Part shown: piece after piece, positions 7,272 to 15,055 of the stretch
Position numbering within the stretch: the stretch's first letter is position 1
Layout of the letters: every line of letters begins with the position of its first letter
NCBI GenBank assembly: GCA_021813445.1
Contig: JAKAKP010000122.1
Location: forward strand, 1-36,008
DNA from: Deltaproteobacteria bacterium
Lineage (GTDB): Bacteria; Desulfobacterota; Desulfobaccia; Desulfobaccales; 0-14-0-80-60-11
Length of the DNA stretch: 36,008 nucleotides
Reading direction: 5' to 3'
Program-made: the position numbers and the translations under genes
Notes under the pieces: generated by a model
Told to the model about the DNA's origin: nothing
What the model saw: the letters and a program-made list of their open reading frames with translations, nothing else
Databases searched by the model: none

Positions 7272-7778
7272 TTGCATTTAATCAGCTGGATAATGACGCT
7301 TTTACTGTTGCAGGTTCTGCCTGCGGCGGCCCAAAGCGGGGCCTTTCCCTGGAAAGCGGGGGACGCGCCGCCGCCGGTGGCGGGCATCCGGCTGGGTGAT
7401 GGCCGGCCGCGCCTGGAAGCAGTATTGGGCCGGCCTAGCGAGACGCAGCAACTGGAGAAAGACGCCTGGGCCTTTACCTACCGCAAACGGGGGGTGCAGG
7501 TGCTCTTTACGCCCCTGGACGGCGCGGCCATCATCTACTTGCTGAACCGCCGCGCCGGGGATATCGGCGGCGTGCGCCTGGGGGACATGCAGGAGGCGGT
7601 GCTGGCCCGCTGGGGCGAACCTCCAATAATCCAGGGGGACACGGCCATCTACCGGGCGGGCGCCTGGGTGGTGGTCCTGAAGCTGGACCAGAAGAACCGG
7701 GTGAAACAACTCGGCCTCGGCCGGGCCGCGGAGAAGGCGGAGACGAAGGAAGGGACGTATTACCGGAAAAACGATTAA
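7272..7778 (+). CDS. Small exported protein with two SmpA/BamE-like repeats (unknown function)
   Basis: A 168-residue protein with an N-terminal hydrophobic segment ending in AAA before QSG (about residues 8-22), which looks like a cleavable signal peptide. The mature part has two similar segments: GIRLGDGRPRLEAVLGRPSE (about 39-58) and GVRLGDMQEAVLARWGEPP (about 100-118). In both, a short helix precedes G-x-P, as in small outer-membrane proteins of the SmpA/BamE type. This is a resemblance, not an identification. The TTG start at 7272 is preceded by GGGAGG with good spacing; an ATG at 7293 would leave a shorter signal. It occupies part of the rbfA-truB gap and may be co-transcribed with them. 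Confidence 0.65.
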   Translation: MHLISWIMTLLLLQVLPAAAQSGAFPWKAGDAPPPVAGIRLGDGRPRLEAVLGRPSETQQLEKDAWAFTYRKRGVQVLFTPLDGAAIIYLLNRRAGDIGGVRLGDMQEAVLARWGEPPIIQGDTAIYRAGAWVVVLKLDQKNRVKQLGLGRAAEKAETKEGTYYRKND

Positions 7779-7782
7779 TGTG

Positions 7783-7801
7783 GGGCGGGCACTGCCCGCC
7801 G
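7783..7801. repeat. GGCGGGC/GCCCGCC palindrome
   Basis: GGCGGGCACTGCCCGCC immediately after the exported-protein gene forms a 7-bp stem. It has no T-run, so it is more likely a repeat or mRNA-stabilising hairpin than a terminator. Confidence 0.45.
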
Positions 7802-7814
7802 CCATTTGGCTAAT

Positions 7815-7838
7815 GGTTCAAGGTTCAAAGTTCAAAGT
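7815..7838. repeat. (GTTCAAR)n heptad repeat
   Basis: Three heptads GTTCAAG/GTTCAAA directly upstream of the nucleotidyltransferase gene, taking the place of a ribosome-binding site. Confidence 0.7.
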
Positions 7839-7846
7839 TGACTACT

Positions 7847-8146
7847 ATGATTAGAAAGCCTCGAGAAATATTAAAGATCATCGAGGAGAACCGGGAAACC
7901 ATCAAGGGCTTTGGGGTTCGCAGCCTGGGGTTGTTCGGGTCCGCGGCGCGGGGGGAGGCCACCGACACCAGCGATTTAGATTTTGTCGTGGAAATGGAGA
8001 ATGAGACTTTTGACTCTTATATGGACGTAAAAGAATTTTTAGAAAAATTATTTGGATGTAAGGTTGATTTGGTCATGAATGATGCCATTAAGCCGCGCTT
8101 GCGGGAACCGATATTAAAGGAAAAGGTCTATTCTATTGAGTATTAG
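7847..8146 (+). CDS. MNT-type nucleotidyltransferase (MntA-like antitoxin family)
   Basis: A 99-residue minimal nucleotidyltransferase. The signature GLFGSAARGEATDTSDLDFVV gives G31-S32 and the metal-binding pair D43 and D45, with a third acidic residue expected in CKVDLV (about 70-75). Such proteins pair with HEPN toxins: the MNT partner AMPylates HEPN and neutralises it. No HEPN gene follows here. The next gene encodes an unrelated small protein. The ATG at 7847 is chosen; a TTG at 7838 lies inside the repeat. The gene is visibly richer in A+T than its neighbours and sits where nrnA is usually found, suggesting acquisition. It could be an orphan antitoxin. Confidence 0.8.
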   Translation: MIRKPREILKIIEENRETIKGFGVRSLGLFGSAARGEATDTSDLDFVVEMENETFDSYMDVKEFLEKLFGCKVDLVMNDAIKPRLREPILKEKVYSIEY

Positions 8147-8171
8147 TGATTATGGATATAAGGGGTCCTCA

Positions 8172-8468
8172 ATGCCACCACCAATAGCACAAGATTTTCG
8201 AGATGAATTAAACAAAATATTTAATGATTTTTTAAAGATTTGCTCATACGAAAAAGCCGTTATAAATATCCCTTCTTTTGTGGAAATAAACGCAGGGGGT
8301 TTGCATAGAAGGTTGGGATATTATCCTGGTCCAGATCATAGAATGCCTGTTTGTTGTAATGTGATGAACCAATGCATGCAACCTAACGATATTATTGTTA
8401 ACCAGCCTTCAAGTGGGCAAGGGGCAAGTTTAACTATTCGTTATCAATTGCCAAGGTCTTTGTGTTGA
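8172..8468 (+). CDS. Small protein of unknown function (HRRLG-YPG-HRMPVCC motif)
   Basis: A 98-residue protein. The conserved-looking part is FVEINAGGLHRRLGYYPG, then DHRMPVCCNVMNQCM and a final GASLTIRYQLPR. I recall this pattern from small proteins or domains found near HNH nucleases and restriction genes in bacteria, but no function is known to me. The His and paired Cys residues could bind metal or be catalytic. AAGGGG upstream supports the ATG at 8172. The gene is AT-rich like the preceding nucleotidyltransferase (25 bases away) and ends 2 bases before truB, so both look like one inserted cassette. It may instead be a stand-alone housekeeping protein. Confidence 0.6.
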   Translation: MPPPIAQDFRDELNKIFNDFLKICSYEKAVINIPSFVEINAGGLHRRLGYYPGPDHRMPVCCNVMNQCMQPNDIIVNQPSSGQGASLTIRYQLPRSLC

Positions 8469-8470
8469 GA

Positions 8471-9373
8471 ATGCTCTCCGGCATCTTGCTCATCGACAAA
8501 CCCGCAGGCCCCAGCTCCTTCGACGTGGTGCGCCGGGTGCGGCGGGCCCTGAAGGTGCGGAAGGTGGGGCACGCGGGCACGCTGGACCCCTTTGCCACCG
8601 GGCTCTTGCTCCTGTGCCTGGGGGAGGCCACCAAGCTAGTGCCTTTCCTGATGCCGGAGCCCAAGACATACCGGGCGGTGGTGAAATTGGGGGAAGAAAC
8701 GGACACCCAGGACCCCACCGGCCGGGTGACCGCCACTTCCCGGGAGTTGCCGGCGCCTGCCCAGGTTTATGAGGCCGCGGCCCGGTTCGTGGGGGAGATC
8801 GAACAGACGCCCCCCATGTACTCGGCCCTGCACCATCAGGGGCAGCGCCTCTATGAACTGGCCCGCCGGGGGGAGACGGTGCCGATCAAGCCCCGGCAGG
8901 TGACGGTTTACGGGCTGCAGGTGGAGGAAGTGGCGCTCCCTCTGGTGACTCTGAGCGTGACTTGCTCCCAGGGCACCTATATCCGCACCCTGGCCGCGGA
9001 CCTGGGCCGGGTCCTGGGCTGCGGCGCCCACCTGGCGGCCTTGCGGCGGCTGGCAGTGGGGCCTTTCCGGGTGGCTGAGGCCCTGGCCCTGGAAGCTCTG
9101 GAGGAGATGCAGCGCGCAGAACTGACCGCCCGGATCATCCCCCTGGGGGATTGTCTGCCGGGATTTAAGGCCCTGGAGGTGGGGCCGGAGGCAGCACAGT
9201 ATTTGCGCCAGGGCCGCACCCTCCCCTGGCCCGGGAATCATGTAAAGCCCGGAGAGCAGGTGCGGGTTATGGCCGCGGGGGACCTGCTGGCGGTGGCCGC
9301 GGTCCGGGCGGCCGCGGACCGGCTAGAACTGGCCCCGGTACGGGTCTTTGGGACAGTGAGCAGTGAGGAGTAA
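8471..9373 (+). CDS. truB: tRNA pseudouridine(55) synthase TruB
   Basis: A 300-residue TruB, which converts U55 of the tRNA T-loop to pseudouridine. Near the N-terminus are GILLIDKPAGPSSFDVV (4-20) and the catalytic motif KVGHAGTLDPFATGLL, with the nucleophile at D39. Also present are the YSALHHQGQRLYELARRG segment and the RTLAADLG motif near 173-180. The last about 80 residues form a PUA-like domain. The ATG at 8471 gives the standard start; in-frame GTG (8462) and TTG (8465) are alternatives. The final codons (GTVSSEE and stop) are written by an AGTGAGCAGTGAG-type repeat, so the extreme C-terminus has been replaced by repeat sequence. Confidence 0.95.
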   Translation: MLSGILLIDKPAGPSSFDVVRRVRRALKVRKVGHAGTLDPFATGLLLLCLGEATKLVPFLMPEPKTYRAVVKLGEETDTQDPTGRVTATSRELPAPAQVYEAAARFVGEIEQTPPMYSALHHQGQRLYELARRGETVPIKPRQVTVYGLQVEEVALPLVTLSVTCSQGTYIRTLAADLGRVLGCGAHLAALRRLAVGPFRVAEALALEALEEMQRAELTARIIPLGDCLPGFKALEVGPEAAQYLRQGRTLPWPGNHVKPGEQVRVMAAGDLLAVAAVRAAADRLELAPVRVFGTVSSEE

Positions 9374-9380
9374 GCAGTGT
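9354..9380. repeat. AGTGAGCAGTGAGNAGTAA repeat, copy 1
   Basis: CAGTGAGCAGTGAGGAGTAA followed by GCAGTG. It supplies the truB stop codon. A longer version follows the M16 peptidase gene at 13382-13420. Confidence 0.65.
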
Positions 9381-9381
9381 A

Positions 9382-9533
9382 GGGGCGAACCTGGGAAACT
9401 GTCCCAAAACCATAATTTCTCAATATGTCATTCTGAGCGTAGCGAAGAATCTAGCATTTGCAGGCACTAGATCCTTCGCTGCGCTCAGGATGACAATAAA
9501 AGGGGTTTTGAGACAGTTTCCCGGTGTTCGCCC
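9382..9533. repeat. Large nested inverted repeat (GTCATTCTGAG family), copy 1
   Basis: The outer arms GGGCGAAC...GGGAAACTGTC-CAAAACC (from 9382) recur inverted and almost identical at about 9502-9533. The inner arms GTCATTCTGAGCG (from 9427) and CGCTCAGGATGAC (to 9494) enclose GAAGAATCTAG/CTAGATCCTTC. The 152-bp block can fold almost end to end. Related copies are at 13851-13979, 14033-14161 and 26493-26622. It fills most of the gap between truB and rpsO. No transposase is encoded. Confidence 0.8.
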
Positions 9534-9703
9534 GCCACAAAGGGCGAATACAAGATTCGCCCCTACAGAAAAAAATATCGCTGACGCGGGTGGGGTATTG
9601 CCCGTGGCAGACGGTTAAAAAAATTGGCTATCACATCAGTTACTCAGGACTGCCAGCGGTCCGCGGCAAGCTGGGAGCTGATAGCTCAAACAAGGAGGAA
9701 GTC

Positions 9704-9973
9704 GTGGCCTTAAATACGGAACAGAAACGGGAGCTCATTGACCGCTTCCGGCTCCACGAGGCGGATACCGGCTCGCCGGAAGTGCAGGTGGCCATCTTAA
9801 GCGAGAGGATCAATTATTTGACGGATCACTTCAAGTCACACGCCAAAGATCACCACTCCCGTCGGGGGCTGATCAAGCTGGTGGGTCAGCGCCGCAGGCT
9901 CCTGAACTTTTTGAAAAATAAGGATATCGAACGTTACCGGACCTTGATCGAACAATTGGGTCTGCGTAAATAG
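9704..9973 (+). CDS. rpsO: 30S ribosomal protein S15
   Basis: An 89-residue S15, the exact family length. It binds the central domain of 16S rRNA early in assembly. Recognisable segments are [21 protein letters not shown] and [22 protein letters not shown], ending in [12 protein letters not shown]. The start is the GTG at 9704, preceded by a strong AAGGAGG at the right distance; frames reaching further upstream run through repeats. It is followed by pnp after 17 bases, the classic rpsO-pnp pairing. S15 represses its own mRNA in several bacteria; the leader 9540-9703 is long enough for this, but I cannot identify the element. Confidence 0.97.
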   Translation: MALNTEQKRELIDRFRLHEADTGSPEVQVAILSERINYLTDHFKSHAKDHHSRRGLIKLVGQRRRLLNFLKNKDIERYRTLIEQLGLRK

Positions 9974-9990
9974 GAGGCAGTTTAAATAAC

Positions 9991-12159
9991 ATGTCCAAAA
10001 TATTTAAAGTAGAAGTGGGAGGCCGGGACCTCAGCTTCGAAACGGGGCGTCTGGCCCAGCAAGCCAGCGGCTCCGTATTGGTAAGATATGGAGAGAGCGC
10101 GGTGTTGGTCACTGCCGTCATCTCCGAGGCGACGAGGGAGGGCATCGACTTTTTGCCTTTGACTTGCGATTACATGGAAAAGGCCTATGCCGCGGGCCGG
10201 GTCCCGGGGAGTTTTTTCCGCCGGGAGATCGGTCGTCCCAGTGAAAAGGAGACCCTCACTTCCCGGCTGATCGACCGCCCTTTACGGCCCTTATTTCCCA
10301 AGGGCCTGACCCGGGAGATCCAGATCATCGCCACCGTGCTCTCCGGGGACCCGGAAACCGATCCGGATATTCCGGCCCTGAACGGCGCAGCCGCGGCCCT
10401 GGAAATCTCCAACATCCCCTTTAAAGGTCCGGTGGCCGCCGTGCGGGTGGCCAAGGTGGGGGAGGAATTGGTCGTCAATCCCACCGCGGCCCAAGTGAAG
10501 GAGGCCAAGTTGAATCTCATCGTCGCCGGCGCCCCCCAGGGCCTGGTGATGGTGGAAGGAGGCGCAGCCATGGCCTCCGAAGAGGAAGTGCTGGAGGCCC
10601 TGTTCTTCGCACAGGAACAGATGCAGCCCATTTTGGCCTTGATCACCCAGATGGGCCAGGAATTCGGGCAGCCGAAAATTGAGCTCCCGGAAGGCCCGGA
10701 CTATGGGGACCTGCCCGAGAAGATCGCGGCTTTGGCCGGGGATAAAATCCTGGCCGCGGTGACTCAGCCTGAGAAGCAGGCCCGCAACCAGGCCGTGGAG
10801 CAGGTGCGGGACGAGGTCCTGGCGGCTCTGGGTGAGGACGCGGTGGGCCAGGAAAAGGAAGTGGCCGCCCTGTTCCAGGATTTGAAGAAACGCCAGGTAC
10901 GGCAATGGGTGCTCAAGGAGCAGCGCCGCATTGACGGCCGCAGCTTCAACCAGGTCCGCCCCATCAGCGGTGAAATCAATCTCTTGAGCCGGACCCACGG
11001 CTCCGCGGTCTTCACCAGGGGAGAGACCCAGGCCCTGGCCGTGGCGACCCTGGGCACCCCTTCCGATGAGCAGAAGATCGAGACCCTGATGGGAGAGACC
11101 TTCAAGTCCTTCATGCTCCATTACAACTTTCCCCCCTACTCCGTGGGCGAAGCCCGGATGCTCCGGGGGCCGGGACGCCGGGAAATCGGCCACGGCGCCC
11201 TGGCGGAACGGGCCATCTCCCAGGTGCTGCCTTCGGCAGAGGAATTTCCCTATACCATCCGGGTAGTCTCGGAAATCATGTCCTCCAACGGCTCCTCGTC
11301 CATGGCCACGGTCTGCGGCGCCTCCATGGCCCTGATGGACGCGGGGGTGCCCGTCAAGGACGCGGTGGCCGGAGTGGCCATGGGCCTCATCAAGGAAGAG
11401 GACCGGGTGGCGGTGCTCTCGGATATCCTGGGAGATGAAGACGCGTTGGGAGATATGGACTTCAAGGTGGCCGGCACCGCCGCGGGCATTACCGCCTTGC
11501 AGATGGATATCAAGATGACCGGCCTCACCCGGGAGATTATGGCCCAGGCCCTGAGCCAGGCCCGGGAAGCCCGCCTGCACATCCTGGGGAAAATGGCGGA
11601 AGTGATCGCCGCGCCCGCAGCCGGGCTCAAGGAGCATGCCCCCAAGATCATCGTGCTCACCATCAACCCCGATAAGATCCGGGAAGTCATCGGCCCCGGC
11701 GGCAAGATGGTGAAGAGCATCGTGGCGGCCACCGGCGTGAAGATCGATATCGAAGACGACGGCCGCATCCACATCTCCTCCGCGGACCAGAAGGCCGCGA
11801 ACGAAGCCATCCGCCTGATCAACGAGATCACCGCGGAGGCGGAAATCGGCAAGGTCTACCACGGCAAGGTGAAGAAGATCATGGACTTCGGCGCGTTTGT
11901 GGAGATTCTGCCGGGGACCGACGGCTTGGTGCACATCTCGGAATTGGCCCACGAGCGGGTGAAAAGCGTCACCGATGTCCTGAAAGAAGGCGACGAGTTG
12001 GATGTCAAGGTCCTGGACGTGGACCGGCAGGGGAAGATCCGTCTGTCCCGCCGGGTCCTGCTGCCGGTGCCTGAGGGTATGACCTTGCGGGAGCCGGAAA
12101 GTAGAGACAGCAGGGAGAGAAGACCCGGCCGTGGTTTTCCAAAAAAGCGTACTGACTAA
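9991..12159 (+). CDS. pnp: Polyribonucleotide nucleotidyltransferase (PNPase)
   Basis: A 722-residue trimeric 3'-to-5' phosphorolytic exoribonuclease of mRNA decay. The first RNase PH domain (about 1-145) contains FLPLTCDYMEKAYAAGRVPGSFFRREIGRP. A helical linker follows (about 240-320), then the second, catalytic RNase PH domain (about 325-550) with RTHGSAVFTRGETQ and EIMSSNGSSSMATVCG. The KH domain has GPGGK at 568-572, and the S1 domain begins at about 625 (YHGKVKKIMDFGAFVEILPGTDGLVHISEL). Length is normal. AGGAGG lies upstream at a somewhat long 13-base spacing. The 3' end overlaps the M16 peptidase gene by 29 bases. Confidence 0.98.
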   Translation: MSKIFKVEVGGRDLSFETGRLAQQASGSVLVRYGESAVLVTAVISEATREGIDFLPLTCDYMEKAYAAGRVPGSFFRREIGRPSEKETLTSRLIDRPLRPLFPKGLTREIQIIATVLSGDPETDPDIPALNGAAAALEISNIPFKGPVAAVRVAKVGEELVVNPTAAQVKEAKLNLIVAGAPQGLVMVEGGAAMASEEEVLEALFFAQEQMQPILALITQMGQEFGQPKIELPEGPDYGDLPEKIAALAGDKILAAVTQPEKQARNQAVEQVRDEVLAALGEDAVGQEKEVAALFQDLKKRQVRQWVLKEQRRIDGRSFNQVRPISGEINLLSRTHGSAVFTRGETQALAVATLGTPSDEQKIETLMGETFKSFMLHYNFPPYSVGEARMLRGPGRREIGHGALAERAISQVLPSAEEFPYTIRVVSEIMSSNGSSSMATVCGASMALMDAGVPVKDAVAGVAMGLIKEEDRVAVLSDILGDEDALGDMDFKVAGTAAGITALQMDIKMTGLTREIMAQALSQAREARLHILGKMAEVIAAPAAGLKEHAPKIIVLTINPDKIREVIGPGGKMVKSIVAATGVKIDIEDDGRIHISSADQKAANEAIRLINEITAEAEIGKVYHGKVKKIMDFGAFVEILPGTDGLVHISELAHERVKSVTDVLKEGDELDVKVLDVDRQGKIRLSRRVLLPVPEGMTLREPESRDSRERRPGRGFPKKRTD

Positions 12160-13381
12160 CGGCCTGCGGGTCGTCACCGAAGAGGACCCTCACTTCCATT
12201 CGGCGGCGGTGGGGGTTTGGCTCAACGTGGGCTCCAGGGATGAGGCGGCCGCGGAAAACGGTCTCAGCCACTTCCTGGAGCACATGGCCTTCAAGGGTAC
12301 GCCCCGGCGCAGCACCCTGGACATCGCCCGGGAGATCGATCAACTGGGCGGCACCTGTAACGCCTTCACCAGCAAGGAAAACACCTGCTTCCACGGCAAG
12401 TTTCTGGCCGAACACCTGCCCCGGGCCGTGGACCTGCTCAGCGACCTGGTGCTCCACCCCAATTACCAAGCCGAGGACCTGGAAAAGGAACGGCAGGTCA
12501 TCCTGGAAGAGATCGCGGCCCAGGATGACAATCCCGAGGATCAGGTGCAGGTGCAGTTTGCCCGGGGGTTCTGGGGGGATGACCCCTTCGGCCGCCCCAT
12601 CCTGGGGGAGGAAGACCAGATTTCCCAGGTTACCAGGACCCAATTGCTGGCTTACCGGCAGACCGCGTACCGGCCCGAAAGCACCATTGTCGCAGCCGCG
12701 GGCCGGGTTAACCATCAAGAATTACTGAAATTACTCTCCGTCCAATTCCAAGGCTTTCATAACGGCACTCTCCTGCGCCCCCGGGGCGCGGTGACCACCC
12801 ATCCCGGAGTTTACCAACAGGCCCGGGACCTGGAGCAGGTTTACGTCTGCCTGGGGACCCGGGGGCCTGCGGCCGGGGATCTTAAGCGCTACCCGGCCAC
12901 CCTCCTGCAACTGCTCCTGGGGGGGAACATGAGTTCCCGCCTCTTCCAGGTGGTGCGGGAGGAACTGGGCCTGGCCTATAATATCTACTCCTTTACGAGT
13001 TTCTTCAGCGATACCGGCCTGTTGGGCATCTGCGCCGGTGTGAGCCCCAAAAACCTGGAGAAACTGCTGGAGGTGACCTGCCAGGAACTGCAGAAATTGA
13101 AAGCCGAGGCAGTGCCGGAGGTGGAACTGCACGCGGCCAAGGAATACCTGCGGGGCTCCATCTATCTGACTGCGGAAGACTGCGATCACCGCATGATGCG
13201 CCTGGCCAAAAACGAGATTCACTTCGGCCACTACATCCCCCTGGAAGAAATCGTCCATGGCCTGCTGGCCGTGACCCAGGAGGAGATTCAGGACCTGGCC
13301 CGGGAACTCCTGAATTCCCGGAACTGGGGCTTGGCCCTCTTGGGGCCGGTGGAGGGGGAGGCTGCGGGGTTGGATTTTTAA
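12131..13381 (+). CDS. M16 family zinc metallopeptidase (processing-peptidase-like)
   Basis: A 416-residue peptidase with the inverted zinc motif HFLEH at 47-51. The third ligand E127 lies 76 residues after H51, exactly the spacing of the M16B group. The second half (about 165-410) is the inactive twin domain, with NMSSRLFQVVREELGLAYNIYSF as the substrate-binding loop. Such YmxG/PqqL-like enzymes sit after pnp in many bacteria; substrates are unknown but likely peptides or small unfolded proteins. No signal peptide is visible, so it is probably cytoplasmic. It starts with GTG inside pnp (29-base overlap), implying coupling. The dut gene often found next is missing. Confidence 0.92.
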   Translation: MVFQKSVLTNGLRVVTEEDPHFHSAAVGVWLNVGSRDEAAAENGLSHFLEHMAFKGTPRRSTLDIAREIDQLGGTCNAFTSKENTCFHGKFLAEHLPRAVDLLSDLVLHPNYQAEDLEKERQVILEEIAAQDDNPEDQVQVQFARGFWGDDPFGRPILGEEDQISQVTRTQLLAYRQTAYRPESTIVAAAGRVNHQELLKLLSVQFQGFHNGTLLRPRGAVTTHPGVYQQARDLEQVYVCLGTRGPAAGDLKRYPATLLQLLLGGNMSSRLFQVVREELGLAYNIYSFTSFFSDTGLLGICAGVSPKNLEKLLEVTCQELQKLKAEAVPEVELHAAKEYLRGSIYLTAEDCDHRMMRLAKNEIHFGHYIPLEEIVHGLLAVTQEEIQDLARELLNSRNWGLALLGPVEGEAAGLDF

Positions 13382-13420
13382 CAGTGAGCAGTGAGCAGTA
13401 AACAGTAAGAAGTGAACAGT
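13382..13420. repeat. AGTGAGCAGTGAGNAGTAA repeat, copy 2
   Basis: Tandem AGTGAGC / AGTAAAC / AGTAAGA / AGTGAAC units right after the M16 stop codon, related to the block at 9354-9380. Confidence 0.65.
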
Positions 13421-13533
13421 TCCAAACCCTTTGCTGCCGCTAAATTAAGAAAGCCCAGTGGGGCGGGCCTCCGTGCCCGCCGGGGCGCCGAGCGGCCAGA
13501 GACGGCCCCCCCACCAACGCCTCGCCGGAAAAA

Positions 13534-13571
13534 GGGGCCAAGGCTTAATGCCTTGGCCCCTAATTATTTTT
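13534..13571. terminator. Bidirectional intrinsic terminator
   Basis: GGGGCCAAGGC and GCCTTGGCCCC form a perfect 11-bp stem with a 5-base loop (13534-13560). On the plus strand it is followed by TAATTATTTTTT; on the minus strand by a TTTTT run. It can end both the pnp/M16 transcript and the opposing small gene. Confidence 0.85.
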
Positions 13572-13600
13572 TAACCAAAAACCGAAAACCCAAAACGGTA

Positions 13601-13828
13601 TCAGAAGTCCTCGTCGTCCTCCATTATGGCCTTGTTGATGAACTTATAGAGGCTGCCGATCCATTCCAGTTCGTTTTCCAGCTCCGAATTGGCGAAGATC
13701 CATTCGCCTTCCCGGTCCTTGGCGATGACCACGATCTCTTCGATGTCATCCAGGTCCTGATAGAATTTTTCGATGACCTCCTTTACAGATCGTTTGGCGC
13801 GGGCAAAAGGGATGATGTTTTTTCTCAT
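13601..13828 (-). CDS. Small acidic protein of unknown function
   Basis: A 75-residue protein starting MRKNIIPFARAKRSVKEVIE. A basic head is followed by a strongly acidic remainder and ends in MEDDEDF. I do not recognise the family. The alternating pattern EEIVVIAKDREGEWIFANS suggests a small alpha/beta fold. Support for a real gene: codon use is balanced, the frame ends just before a strong terminator in the right orientation, and the gap would otherwise be empty. An in-frame TTG six bases upstream is an alternative start; no clear ribosome site is visible. An inverted-repeat element lies directly behind its start, so its promoter must be inside or beyond that element. Confidence 0.65.
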   Translation of the reverse strand: MRKNIIPFARAKRSVKEVIEKFYQDLDDIEEIVVIAKDREGEWIFANSELENELEWIGSLYKFINKAIMEDDEDF

Positions 13829-13850
13829 GTTCAATGCGGCGGTTTGCTAT

Positions 13851-13979
13851 AAGCCAATTCAAACTTCCCTTTCTGTCATCCTGAACGCCGTGAAGGATCT
13901 CAAGCCCTCGAAAAAACGAGATCCTTCTCGGCACCCGGAAAGACCCTTCCGGGGTATTTGAAGTTTTGAAATGGCTTTT
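13851..13979. repeat. Nested inverted repeat (GTCATTCTGAG family), copy 2
   Basis: Outer arms AAGCCAATTCAAACTTC and, inverted, GAAGTTTTGAAATGGCTT. The inner arm CTGTCATCCTGAACGCC faces a degraded partner near 13930. AAGGATCTC and GAGATCCTT pair across a short loop. It is a decayed copy relative to 9382-9533. Confidence 0.65.
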
Positions 13980-14032
13980 AAAAACCGTCACCCTCCGGTG
14001 TAGAAATTTCCCTCAAGAATGCAGGGATACTA

Positions 14033-14161
14033 GAAGCCATTGCCAAACCTCTTTTCTGTCAGCCTGAACGCCGGAAGGATCTCATCGCCTCGAAAATACG
14101 AGATTCTTCGCGGCGCTCAGAATGACAAATTGGGATAATTGAAGTTTTGCAATGACTTCAA
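14033..14161. repeat. Nested inverted repeat (GTCATTCTGAG family), copy 3
   Basis: Outer arms GAAGCCATTGCCAAAC and, inverted, GTTTTGCAATGACTTC. The inner arms are CTGTCAGCCTGAACGCCG and GGCGCTCAGAATGAC. It ends 7 bases from the stop codon of the hydrolase gene. Confidence 0.7.
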
Positions 14162-14167
14162 GGCACT

Positions 14168-14983
14168 TTAATTGTTTCCTGTGCGGGTCAAAAAATCAAT
14201 GATTATTTCGTTCACCGCATCCGGGGCTTCTTCCTGGGGGGCGTGGCCCACCTCCTCGAGAGGATGGAACTGGGCTTGGGGCAGGCGGGCCTTAATCCAG
14301 GAGGCCTGGCTTACCGGCAAGATGCGATCCTGCCGCCCCCAGATGAGGAGGGTGGGCTGACGGATCTGGTGGAGCATGGCCTTGATGTCCGCCAGAGGAA
14401 AGATTTGCAACTGTTGGCAAAAACGGCGGAAGGCCAGGCGCCGCGACAGCTCCCGGAAGGGGCGGGCATAGGCAGCCTGCACCTCCGGAGTGATGAGTTC
14501 CCGGCGATGATAGGCCAGGCGCAGGCCCAGGGCGATGGTCCAGGGACCGAATAAGGCCGCGGCCAACCCTCCCAGCACCGGCAGGCGCAGGGGATAGAAG
14601 ATCATGGGCACCCGGGTGACGGCCACGGCCGGGGCCAGGAGGATGAGAGCGGCCACCCGCTCCGGGTAATCCCGGGCCAGCAGCAGGGCCAGGCTGCCCC
14701 CCAGGCTGTTGCCGGCTACGGCCACCCGCCGGAGGCCGCGCAGTTCCAGAAAATCGTGCAGGCCCCGGGTCAAGGCCTCCAGCCGGTAATCCCCGTTCCC
14801 GGGGGCGGGGGAGGAGCCGTGCCCGGGCAGGTCCGGGGCCAGCACCCGGAATTTTTCCGCCAGGCGCGCCAGGTTATGGCGGAAGGAAAAACTGGAGGCT
14901 CCGAGGCCATGGAGCAGCAAGAGGGCGGGACCATCACCCTGTTCCGTCCAGTGCCAGGTGCTGGGGTCGACTATCTGGGCCAT
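14168..14983 (-). CDS. Alpha/beta hydrolase
   Basis: A 271-residue alpha/beta hydrolase. The oxyanion segment HGLG is at 25-28, the nucleophile elbow GNSLGG puts Ser at 93, and the acid D219 lies in WGRQDRILP. The catalytic His is H247 (EEVGHAPQEEAP). DLPGHGSS at 51-58 is typical. A lid region (about 125-185) is rich in hydrophobic and basic residues. The substrate is unknown; esters, lactones or C-C bond substrates are all possible in this family. The ATG at 14983 was chosen because the conserved core begins soon after; a TTG at 15055 would add 24 residues. There is no signal peptide and no neighbour of related function. Confidence 0.88.
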   Translation of the reverse strand: MAQIVDPSTWHWTEQGDGPALLLLHGLGASSFSFRHNLARLAEKFRVLAPDLPGHGSSPAPGNGDYRLEALTRGLHDFLELRGLRRVAVAGNSLGGSLALLLARDYPERVAALILLAPAVAVTRVPMIFYPLRLPVLGGLAAALFGPWTIALGLRLAYHRRELITPEVQAAYARPFRELSRRLAFRRFCQQLQIFPLADIKAMLHQIRQPTLLIWGRQDRILPVSQASWIKARLPQAQFHPLEEVGHAPQEEAPDAVNEIIIDFLTRTGNN

Positions 14984-15055
14984 ATCCGGGACCAGGATGG
15001 AGGCATGACGGTAATTATTACATATATTTTTGATTTCAGGAGATATTTCCTGCAA

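Noticed and set aside
9420-9500. GTCATTCTGAG inverted repeat as a terminator after truB
   Set aside because: No T-run follows the hairpin and the same sequence recurs as a dispersed element in unrelated contexts.
10291-12177. Long minus-strand frame opposite pnp (628 codons)
   Set aside because: Antisense shadow of pnp; the strong PNPase signature is on the plus strand.
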